Assembly: GCA_013396915.1 (NCBI GenBank)
Contig: VWZL01002564.1
Span: 186,001-250,000, forward strand
Length of the DNA stretch: 64,000 nucleotides
Direction of reading: 5' to 3'
Origin: Stercorarius parasiticus
Lineage: Eukaryota > Chordata > Aves > Charadriiformes > Stercorariidae
Part shown: piece by piece, positions 30,201 through 36,791 of the stretch
Numbering within the stretch: the first letter of the stretch is position 1
How the letters are laid out: every line of letters begins with the position of its first letter
Notes under the pieces: model-generated
Databases searched by the model: none
Seen by the model: the letters and a program-made list of their open reading frames with translations, nothing else
Told to the model about the DNA's origin: nothing
Translations under genes and position numbers: made by a program

Positions 30201-33200
30201 TGAGGATAATCTTCCAAAGATAAATACAGAACAGGCCCAACTACAAAGAGGCCAACATCTAATAAACCAGAGGAAGGGGCAGAAAAACAATAGGAAGAAG
30301 GGGAGGGAGTGTTTGTTTCACTCTGGCACAAATACATATCAGATAACTAAGAAATGCCATGAGACAAGATAAGGAAGACTTCAAGGCACACTAGGAGCGC
30401 TAACTTCTGCAGAGGACCACAAGCTAGGCCTTGGGGTGGGGTTGCAGGAGGAGGAATTGGGGAGAGGGTGGAAATGGTGTGGAAATCAAAAGGAACTTTC
30501 ACAGAAAATGCCTTGTCAGACTGTCACCATGGGAAAAGCAACAAGACTACTGGACTGATTGAAAAACAAAAGGGAAAAAAATCACTCCCCAAAACAAAAA
30601 AAACCCTCAGAAAACCGAATACTAACCCCAGCTATAACAAAAAAGAACTACATCGCTCTCAATAAATTCTAACCTATAAAAGTCTTAATTTCACAAAGAC
30701 AGGTTTTTACACTGCCTTAAACCTTTGTTAAAAATCTCTATGCTGAAACTCATTTATCACTCCTTTTCCTTTGGAAGGTTTCAGAAACTTCCTTTTTTTT
30801 GTACTTCTGTATCTTAAGTGTCCAACTAAATGTTCTTTTTACAGATTTTATGAATTAGCATTGCTTACACTGATAGCTATAGGTACAATAAAACACTGCA
30901 CTATAAATGCTTTCCTTTTTTTTTTTTTCACAGACCTGTCATACACTTTCCCAAACTGTATAGTTGTTGGTACAAAGCTATATCTGAACTTGTCATTGCA
31001 CATTATTTCTTTTACTCAAATAATCTAGCAGGTGAGATAGAGATGGGGACTTCTGCGTTGTTTCTGCAAAATTATCTCAAAAGATAACATTTGCAAACTT
31101 TCAGATTCAAATCTACTCTGAAGTTCCTTCAACACTCTAAGGTAGGACTGCCACAGAAAGAAGTTGCTTTTTCCCCTATGCCAGCACAATCATTTGTGAG
31201 CTCTTATGATAAATCAGGCAATAAAATGATTCAGGATAAAATTAATACAGGTTTGGGGTTTTTTTTCCTCCCAAGTTTTAACCCAGATCTGTTCACCCAC
31301 CTGTTCCGGCATGCAGCAAAACAAAATGCTTGTAGAGAGGGCACAGAACAGAGGTTGGGACAAGCAGCAGAGAGAACCACTTCTTTCAGTGGCAGTTCTG
31401 GCTTTGCCTACAAAGTCAGCCTCAGACAAACTCCATGCATTTTGGATTGATGGGGCTATTTTTAGTATATCTGACAATTAAGTACAGTACTATTAATCTT
31501 ATTCATAATGATGACAAGGTTATATATAAATGACATCAAAATATTCTCTTGCGACCAAAGAAGGTTGTATCTGAGATGTAACAGTTTACTGACAACAACA
31601 TACAAGTATGGAGTTTGACAAGTCAGTAACATACAGTCAATTTTGAAAAAAAAATGACAATAATCATAGAGAAGCTTTGCAGCAAAGCAAATGCTGAGTT
31701 TCTAAAACTTCTTTCAACCTTCAACTATCTCACGAGAAGAAATATAATATTACTAGCACAATTGTTCTCAACTTGTATTCAGCTGCTGGTTTGATTTTGG
31801 AACTTAAGGACTACTTGGGTGCCTTAAAATTGTTTGTCATTTTCCACTTCTATCACTTGGTTAAATAAGAGTTATCACCTCTCTGCACAAACCTTACTAA
31901 ATTGACAAGCATTTGACTTACAGCCCTGAAACCAATCACTGAGTAACTTGAACAGTTGCACTGTAAAGAGGAACATTAGCCAAAAAAAATATTAAAATCA
32001 TTTTGTAGTAAGTCTCAACTCTCTGCTACATGCCAGCTGCCTAGTTTAGTTAAACTTAATTGGATCTATTAAACAGACACTTGTCCCCAGCCATAGCACA
32101 CCACAGTTAAAATCACTTCTCCAACAGCTGAAATTAAACATCACATACTGTCACACTCCAAGAAGGCACTGACCCATCAATGTAATCTAACACACCAGAA
32201 ACCACCTTTGCCTCCATCAAGCACCTGAACTGGTGTTTCATTCATCATACATATGCAATCCAGAGGCTTTTTCTTTCCACATTGCTCAGAAGGTTGACTT
32301 TAAAATTCTCAATACTTCCATTTTCAGGACAGTGCTAATGTTATCATACAGATATATCAAAATACTGTAAATGAATCTGGCCTACATTTTATTACCCACA
32401 ACCCCAAGCAGAAGGAGGGAAAGGACAGAAAAACATTCTTTTTAAAAGTCCTTGGCACAAAAGCTGCTGCTCAGGCACTCTGGGACAGGTGCCCAGAATG
32501 TCTCAAGTTCCAATAATAAGAAAAGCCTTCATTACGAGAAGAGGTCTGGACACAAAAATACGGATGTGATATCAGAAAAGTTGCTAATAAGCACACAAAT
32601 TTGCAACCAATTAAGTTGACCACGACTTCAAGAAGCTAAAAGAACAAAAATTTGCAGGAACTGACCCAAAGTGGTGGTCAAAACACCAAGTCACACATGC
32701 ATCTTCTGTAAGAGACACACAGAGCATCTTTAGATCATGCGTGACCAAGAAGGCGGCAAAAAGCCTACAGTTTCAAGGATTGATTCATGCCTGAATTTGT
32801 ACGTTCTGCAAAAGCTGTTTTTTTAACATTAAGTCATATTTAAAGTTGTGGAAAGTTATCTTTTAATTGAACAAAGCTTTTTCAAGCATTTCCATCCCAT
32901 GCACTGCACCATCATAATATTCCACATGCCAAAGTGAGTGGTTTTTTTATAAATCAAGTTGATATAAAGACTTTGATTTCATAAATAAAGATGATATATA
33001 TGTCTATACAAAAACATAAGGAAAAAATACTTGTTGGTTTAGTTCTAAAGTGTACAGTACTTCCCAATTTTCTTGATGCTTCAGTAAAGCCAGTATCTGA
33101 CCAAAAACATTCCTCAAATTCAGCTTAAGCAGTACCAATAAGATAAGTCTTCCTCTGTTGTTTCAGTGATGACAGGTCCACTAGGCAAAGTATTTGTTTC

Positions 33201-34831
33201 CATTTAGTCTACAGTCTTGAGGTCATGTGAATTCCCTAACAGTAGTTCATTAAAAAATGACAGAAAGAAAAAAATCTGCTCTTAGCCTAAAAATTATGTC
33301 CAACACACACATGTGAATTTGGCAAAACATGTATGTATGACTTTGAAATTCTATTACTCCTGTTGTCTAGGAATGGCAAGCTCACCATTGCAAGTTCTTC
33401 AACTGAGACAAAATAAAATACCCGTTTCAATGAGCACCTCAAAACTGCTCTCTTCCCTCATTCCACACACTTTGATTCAAGGTCTCCATCCAAATGATGA
33501 AAACTCTAGGATCTTCTCCTGTAACTGGCAATATTCCACTGGAGTTTTGAAAATACTATGCTGGACTTGTCCATTCAATAATTTTCAAAACTGTAATCAG
33601 ACAACAAGGCTCATTTTCAAAGAAACAACCGTGCCTTGCTGCTTTGAAAGCAAAGCACAAAGCCTACGTTCTCTTCACGTTTATAGGTAAAACATTTTTT
33701 GATGTACTAACTGACTAGCCAAGACCATGATTTCTATTTTTCTATCTTTGTGAGGTCACTGTTATGATGGCAAATGGATCATCAGATGAGAGAGTATTTC
33801 CGATCTCTAAAAAATTATTACTACATCTCCACCCTGGGCACAGGACCAAATCCCAGGTTACGACAACTTTCTGGTCGGAAGACCATGGCGTTAACTAATG
33901 AGCTGTGCCAATATTTGATCAATGCTCCACTTTATTCTCTATTTTCAGCATAGAGTTAAGAAATAACACTATTGTATCACAGTAGCATTTCATGTTTCCA
34001 GTGAAAAAAGGGATTAAAAAAGTAAAAAACAGAGATAAGCCTCACAGTCCCCCTGGATGCTGTCAAGCAAGCAGAGAAGGTGCTTTTGTAACAGTCCCTT
34101 TTGCTTATGAAAATTTAGCAACTTTGCCAAGCACCAGTTGTACTGAATAGGAAAGAAACAGTATGTATTATATCAAATTGCAAAATCTGAGGCAGGTTTT
34201 ACATACGAAGCAATTAAAAACTTCCATCTATAAGCTCCAGAAATTAATCTTTGCTGTTTGTGAACGGTGCTATCTTTTCGGTCAAGAAAGATCTAGATCT
34301 ACTTGTTTCCCCCACTCAACTACACTTGCTTGAAGTGCTGGCACCCACAAAAAACTTCTAGCTTACCAACAAAAATTTTCGCTAAGATATCTTGCAATTG
34401 TTGCATATGACTCCACTTTGGACCTTTCCCCGAAACTGTGGATGTATTTCACGCACAAATTAGCAGTTTAATGTATTGACTCTGGCTTTGAGAGAACTCA
34501 CAAGAGTCCAGTCACGTATTACAAAACCGACTCCTCCTCTTTTATGGAAAAGCAAGGAAGTGGTATTCCCATAAAGGTCTGCAGGCAAGGAAGAGACATT
34601 TCAACTACGACAAGGAAACAAGTTCTCTGGCAGTTCTCCTTTCCCATGATGAAATGTTTACCTTAAGAAGCAAAAGTTGCGGGGAAGGGGATGGTGGTCA
34701 GGACTGCTCACCTTTAACCGCTTAACCACCTCATCGTTGGTAATTTTGTCCGTAATCTCCTTCACTCCGGGAGGGTAGTAGATGACTTTACCATCGGCAG
34801 CAGGTTTTGGTTGGGTAGCAGGGAAGTCCAT
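109..34831 (-). CDS. PDS5A: PDS5A, cohesin-associated protein, N-terminal 212 codons in five exons (partial gene)
   Basis: PDS5A is a nuclear HEAT-repeat protein that binds the cohesin ring at RAD21 and the SA subunit. It works with WAPL to release cohesin and with sororin to keep sister chromatids together. The CDS joins minus-strand exons 34831-34712, 2337-2134, 1712-1626, 831-734 and 235-109: 120+204+87+98+127 = 636 bp, or 212 codons, with matching phases at every junction. Motifs seen in order include [81 protein letters not shown] and [14 protein letters not shown]. The residues [11 protein letters not shown] and TSHDKLK agree with PDS5A rather than its paralogue PDS5B, which from memory has SEEEKELYLNL and TSPDKLK. 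Vertebrate PDS5A is about 1,330 residues, so roughly 16% of the protein is here and the rest lies left of base 1. The sequence shows the exons; paralogue assignment rests on remembered family sequences and is very likely right. Confidence 0.96.
236..733 (-). other. PDS5A: PDS5A intron between coding exons 4 and 5
   Basis: A 498-bp intron with donor GTAAGTTG and acceptor CATCTTAG. It is AT-rich. The plus-strand open frame over 505-690 has no family resemblance and is taken as chance. No repeat or RNA gene was recognised. Confidence 0.9.
734..831 (-). CDS. PDS5A: PDS5A fourth coding exon (codons 138-170, last codon split)
   Basis: The acceptor is TTGTTCTAG|AAT and the donor ATCAA|GTAAGT, a near-perfect U1 match. 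The exon is 98 bp: 32 codons plus two bases of the asparagine codon completed by the next exon. It encodes [16 protein letters not shown], then [16 protein letters not shown]. The [12 protein letters not shown] wording is the PDS5A form; PDS5B, as I remember it, reads SNEIFTQLYRTL. No frameshift or stop is present. Confidence 0.96.
832..1625 (-). other. PDS5A: PDS5A intron between coding exons 3 and 4
   Basis: A 794-bp intron with donor GTAACA and acceptor TTGTTCTAG. It is AT-rich and nothing else was recognised. The minus-strand open frame over 995-1204 is cysteine- and phenylalanine-rich without any known motif and is taken as chance. Confidence 0.88.
1626..1712 (-). CDS. PDS5A: PDS5A third coding exon (codons 109-137)
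   Basis: The acceptor is TTTTTTGACAG|GAC and the donor TTAGAG|GTAACA. The exon is 87 bp, 29 codons, phase 0 at both ends. It encodes [17 protein letters not shown] followed by [12 protein letters not shown], identical as far as I can recall to the vertebrate PDS5A segment that follows HDKLK. It is too short to appear as an ORF of its own. A plus-strand open frame over 1686-1883 partly overlaps it and is only an antisense shadow. Confidence 0.96.
1713..2133 (-). other. PDS5A: PDS5A intron between coding exons 2 and 3, with a T/G-rich tract
   Basis: A 421-bp intron. On the plus strand 2005-2083 is a low-complexity T/G tract with runs of T interrupted by GG and GGGGG, followed by a purine-rich GGAGGAGAGGGGAG segment. 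Read on the minus (transcribed) strand this is an A/C-rich tract close downstream of the donor. Confidence 0.85.
2134..2337 (-). CDS. PDS5A: PDS5A second coding exon (codons 41-108)
   Basis: The acceptor is TTTTTCAG|ATGG and the donor AAG|GTAAAA. The exon is 204 bp, exactly 68 codons, phase 0 at both ends. It encodes [17 protein letters not shown] at its start and [19 protein letters not shown] near its end, finishing YTSHDKLK. This is the most conserved part visible in the window and covers the first helical repeats of the N-terminal HEAT arc. The open frame runs past both splice sites, so a naive ORF here is longer than the exon. The [17 protein letters not shown] segment is shared by PDS5A and PDS5B; the [11 protein letters not shown] stretch identifies the A paralogue. 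Confidence 0.97.
3389..3424. repeat. Imperfect CA dinucleotide repeat
   Basis: A short ACAC/CATAC-rich tract inside the large PDS5A intron. It is interrupted by TAT and GT steps, so it is a degenerate microsatellite. Confidence 0.7.
4106..4212. repeat. A/C-rich low-complexity tract
   Basis: About 100 bases made almost only of A and C on the plus strand (repeated CCAAC, CAAA and ACCAC steps), with few G or T. It shows strong strand asymmetry and no fixed period. The 88-codon ORF on the opposite strand (W, F, G and V rich) is an artefact of this composition. Confidence 0.8.
9039..9110. repeat. A-rich to A/C-rich low-complexity tract
   Basis: Begins with a run of A and passes into CAACAACAA and CCACCAC steps. 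It resembles the tracts at 4106-4212 and 28341-28444. It could be the decayed tail of a retroposed sequence, but no body of an element was recognised beside it. Confidence 0.75.
10722..10765 (-). mobile_element. CR1 LINE, 3' terminal fragment
   Basis: The plus strand reads AATCATAGAATCATAGAAT and then GGTTGGAAAGGACC. This is the reverse complement of the 3' end of avian CR1 elements, whose end is made of short ATTCTATG-type direct repeats. The element therefore lies on the minus strand, in the same orientation as PDS5A transcription. Similarity fades after about 45 bases, so the copy is strongly 5'-truncated or diverged, as is usual for CR1. No reverse transcriptase coding remains. Confidence 0.88.
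18981..19043. repeat. T/G-rich low-complexity tract
   Basis: Runs of T broken by GGG, GTGTGTC and GATATGG, ending in a 14-base T run. It is the opposite-strand counterpart of the A/C tracts elsewhere in this intron. Confidence 0.7.
19198..19267. repeat. T/G-rich tract with three G-runs followed by poly-T
   Basis: The tract has GGG, GGG and GGGG spaced by T runs, then two long T runs separated by CC and ending TTTAG. Only three G-runs are close together, one short of a standard four-run quadruplex. Its pyrimidine end resembles a strong 3' splice site on the plus strand, but no exon follows that I can support. Confidence 0.7.
25781..25892. repeat. C/T-rich segment
   Basis: About 110 bases rich in CTCC, CCTCC and CACTCC on the plus strand inside an otherwise AT-rich intron, ending near a GGGGGGG run. 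It could be a small regulatory patch or simple low-complexity DNA; the sequence alone does not decide. Confidence 0.5.
27961..27996. repeat. Perfect two-copy 19-bp tandem repeat
   Basis: The 17-base word TTATACCATAAAAAAAC occurs at 27961-27977 and again at 27980-27996, separated by CT. The exact identity suggests a recent slippage duplication. Confidence 0.85.
28341..28444. repeat. Pyrimidine run, poly-A, then A/C-rich low-complexity tract
   Basis: A CTTTCTTTTT-type pyrimidine stretch is followed by a 13-base A run, GGAAAAAA, and then about 60 bases of CAACAACAA and CCCCAAACCC steps. This is the longest of the A/C-rich tracts in the intron. No retroelement body was recognised next to it. Confidence 0.78.
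29957..30045 (+). repeat. Old interspersed repeat fragment (sauropsid type, family not certain)
   Basis: The segment contains AGGTCAGATCAAAGGTCCAT, then CTAACTAC, and further on GGGAGTGGCCATT and CCAGGGTGAGTAAAGAACA. This order (a TCAGA.CAA.GGTCCATCTA block, then AGTGGCCA, then a purine-rich GAACA end) matches a common ancient repeat I remember from reptile and bird genomes. I cannot name the subfamily with certainty. The copy is clearly diverged. Confidence 0.5.
34712..34831 (-). CDS. PDS5A: PDS5A first coding exon (codons 1-40)
   Basis: Start codon at 34831-34829 in the context GCCAGGATGG, with G at +4 and A at -3. The exon encodes [11 protein letters not shown], then [18 protein letters not shown], and ends VVKRLK. 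The donor is AAAG|GTGAGC and the exon is exactly 40 codons, phase 0. The start is chosen because the peptide begins like vertebrate PDS5A and the next exon continues it directly at residue 41 with MVVKTF. Between the PKPA and DGK motifs it appears to lack a few residues present in the mammalian protein as I remember it. It lies about 1.1 kb from the far edge of the promoter CpG island. Confidence 0.95.
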
Positions 34832-34971
34832 CCTGGCGCTGCTGGTGATAAACTTTCCTTCTCCACAGTCCTCTACCGGCCTCTATCGGTCAGAAAACAA
34901 AAGTTCAGCAGAATGGAAACGACTTTCTAACCCCTCTTTTTTTTCCATTTCTCACCCTCAATTCGCAGAAG
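34832..34971 (-). other. PDS5A: PDS5A 5' leader, possibly holding a very short intron
   Basis: This lies directly upstream of the PDS5A start codon on the minus strand, up to the assembly gap. Two readings are possible. It may be a continuous 5' untranslated sequence. Alternatively a leader exon ends at 34956 with the donor-like GAGG|GTGAGA, and the coding exon begins at 34882 after the acceptor-like TTTTCTGACCGATAG. That would imply an intron of only 73 bp. The true transcription start is probably hidden in the gap or in the CpG island beyond it. Confidence 0.6.
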
Positions 34972-35767
34972 NNNNNNNNNNNNNNNNNNNNNNNNNNNNN
35001 NNNNNNNNNNNNNNNNNNNNNNNNNNNNNNNNNNNNNNNNNNNNNNNNNNNNNNNNNNNNNNNNNNNNNNNNNNNNNNNNNNNNNNNNNNNNNNNNNNNN
35101 NNNNNNNNNNNNNNNNNNNNNNNNNNNNNNNNNNNNNNNNNNNNNNNNNNNNNNNNNNNNNNNNNNNNNNNNNNNNNNNNNNNNNNNNNNNNNNNNNNNN
35201 NNNNNNNNNNNNNNNNNNNNNNNNNNNNNNNNNNNNNNNNNNNNNNNNNNNNNNNNNNNNNNNNNNNNNNNNNNNNNNNNNNNNNNNNNNNNNNNNNNNN
35301 NNNNNNNNNNNNNNNNNNNNNNNNNNNNNNNNNNNNNNNNNNNNNNNNNNNNNNNNNNNNNNNNNNNNNNNNNNNNNNNNNNNNNNNNNNNNNNNNNNNN
35401 NNNNNNNNNNNNNNNNNNNNNNNNNNNNNNNNNNNNNNNNNNNNNNNNNNNNNNNNNNNNNNNNNNNNNNNNNNNNNNNNNNNNNNNNNNNNNNNNNNNN
35501 NNNNNNNNNNNNNNNNNNNNNNNNNNNNNNNNNNNNNNNNNNNNNNNNNNNNNNNNNNNNNNNNNNNNNNNNNNNNNNNNNNNNNNNNNNNNNNNNNNNN
35601 NNNNNNNNNNNNNNNNNNNNNNNNNNNNNNNNNNNNNNNNNNNNNNNNNNNNNNNNNNNNNNNNNNNNNNNNNNNNNNNNNNNNNNNNNNNNNNNNNNNN
35701 NNNNNNNNNNNNNNNNNNNNNNNNNNNNNNNNNNNNNNNNNNNNNNNNNNNNNNNNNNNNNNNNNNN
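34972..35767. other. Assembly gap (796 N)
   Basis: A run of unresolved bases inside the PDS5A CpG island, bounded on the right by very GC-rich sequence. Long reading frames that span this gap are artefacts of N translation. The gap probably hides part of the leader and the transcription start of PDS5A. Confidence 0.99.
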
Positions 35768-35938
35768 CTCGGGCCTGGGGCCGGGCCCGGCCCGCAGCGC
35801 CGCCCAGCCAGGATCCCCCAGCTCCAGCCGCGGGGCAAGGGGCGAGGCCGGCCAGTAAGTCTCGTAGCCCGCCGAGCCCCGCGCAGGGCGGCGGCGGCGG
35901 GCAGTACCGGGCACGACCGCCGCAGCGCTGCCTCCCGC

Positions 35939-35950
35939 TTGGCGCCAAAA
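35939..35950. promoter_or_regulatory. E2F/DP-like palindromic site in the PDS5A CpG island
   Basis: TTGGCGCCAAAA on the plus strand; on the minus strand it reads TTTTGGCGCCAA, which contains the E2F consensus TTTSGCGC. The core TTGGCGCCAA is a perfect palindrome. E2F control would fit a gene needed in S phase, but occupancy is inferred. Confidence 0.5.
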
Positions 35951-36057
35951 CCCCCGGAGCGGCCGGGCCGCGGCCTGAGGGGCCGTTCGCCAGCCGGGCC
36001 CCGACCCCGCGGGGCTCTCTCCTCACGGGGCAACGTCCGGCGGTCAGGGCGAGGCCT

Positions 36058-36143
36058 GGGCGGTGTGCGGGAGACATGTGGGGCCGGCTAGCGGGGAGGG
36101 GGCCGGCGGCAGGGCGGTGTGCGGGAGGCGGCGGGGAGACATG
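36058..36143. repeat. Imperfect direct duplication in the CpG island, spacing 54 bp
   Basis: GGGCGGTGTGCGGGAG occurs at 36058-36073 and 36112-36127, and each copy is followed by a GAGACATGT end; the second copy carries an extra GCGGCGGG insert. The two copies probably arose by local tandem duplication. No function is evident. Confidence 0.75.
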
Positions 36144-36737
36144 TTTGTGCTTCTTGAGGGAGCCGGGCTGCTCATGGCTGCGCCGTCTCGGCCGGTTCCT
36201 CAGGCAGCTGGTGCCGGTGGTGGGACCTGGTCGGCGCGATAAATAAGAAAATGGGGGGGAAACAGTACGTGGGGTGGCTGGAGAGTGCTGTGGAAGGTAG
36301 GAGTAAATAGCCCGTCCTCAGAGAGATAGGGGGGGAAGAGCAGCATCAGCGTCCAAATTTTTCTTCATGTTGGCAGATGAGTTTCTCAAACGCTAATTTA
36401 GTTATAAATCTTCAGGAGCAACTGGAATATGCAGACCGAAGGAGCCCTCGCCAGCCAACTCAGGAAATCCTTCCATGCAAAATGTCTTTGTAATTTAATA
36501 TTCTTTCATATTTCCAAGAGATGGGGTATGTCTGGAAAATCAGCGGCAAAGTGGGATATATCTGTCTGTTCTGAAGCTGCATTATGTGCCCTGCATGTCT
36601 TAAGTATAGATGGCTAGAAAGGGTTTTCCAGATGCCCGCCCTGCGCAGAGAAGGTGGGTGACAACTGAAAGTTGACTTTTAACTGATCGAGACTAATTTA
36701 GGGTCTTCAACTGCTTATTCTTGATTACTTGAACTGT

Positions 36738-36791
36738 CTAGAAGTATCATTCTTCTCAGTTTGGCTAGAAGTATCATTCTCCTCAGTTCTG
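36738..36791. repeat. Two-copy 27-bp tandem repeat
   Basis: CTAGAAGTATCATTCT opens both copies, at 36738 and 36765. The copies differ at a few positions (TCTTCTCAG against TCTCCTCAG). A small local duplication without evident role. Confidence 0.85.

Larger units (their letters stand above)
2338..34711 (-). other. PDS5A: PDS5A first coding intron, 32.4 kb, no gene recognised inside
   Basis: The donor is GTGAGC at 34711 and the acceptor TTTTTCAG at 2338. The exon before ends at residue 40 and the exon after begins at residue 41 of an uninterrupted protein, so no coding exon is missing. The content is AT-rich unique sequence with scattered low-complexity A/C tracts, a CR1 fragment (10722-10765), an older repeat (29957-30045) and a two-copy 19-bp repeat (27961-27996). 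Slightly GC-richer patches lie at about 7.5-8.3, 10.1-10.3, 22.0-22.8 and 25.8-25.9 kb. Reading frames inside, the longest 149 codons at 16373-16822, show no domain or family resemblance. A single unresolved base is at 21488. Confidence 0.9.
35768..36240 (-). promoter_or_regulatory. PDS5A: CpG island, PDS5A promoter (visible part)
   Basis: Very GC- and CpG-rich sequence in an AT-rich surrounding, lying immediately upstream of the first PDS5A exons on the minus strand. It contains GGCGGCGGCGG, many CCGG/GCGC steps and no TATA box in view, as expected for a housekeeping cohesin factor. Sequence composition drops back to AT-rich after about 36.24 kb. Whether it also fires on the plus strand cannot be read from sequence. 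Confidence 0.85.

Noticed and set aside
34782..36077. Very long reading frames (318 to 390 codons) on both strands across 34.8-36.1 kb
   Set aside because: Most of each frame is the run of N, and the ends are CpG-island composition. Only the PDS5A first exon inside this interval is real.
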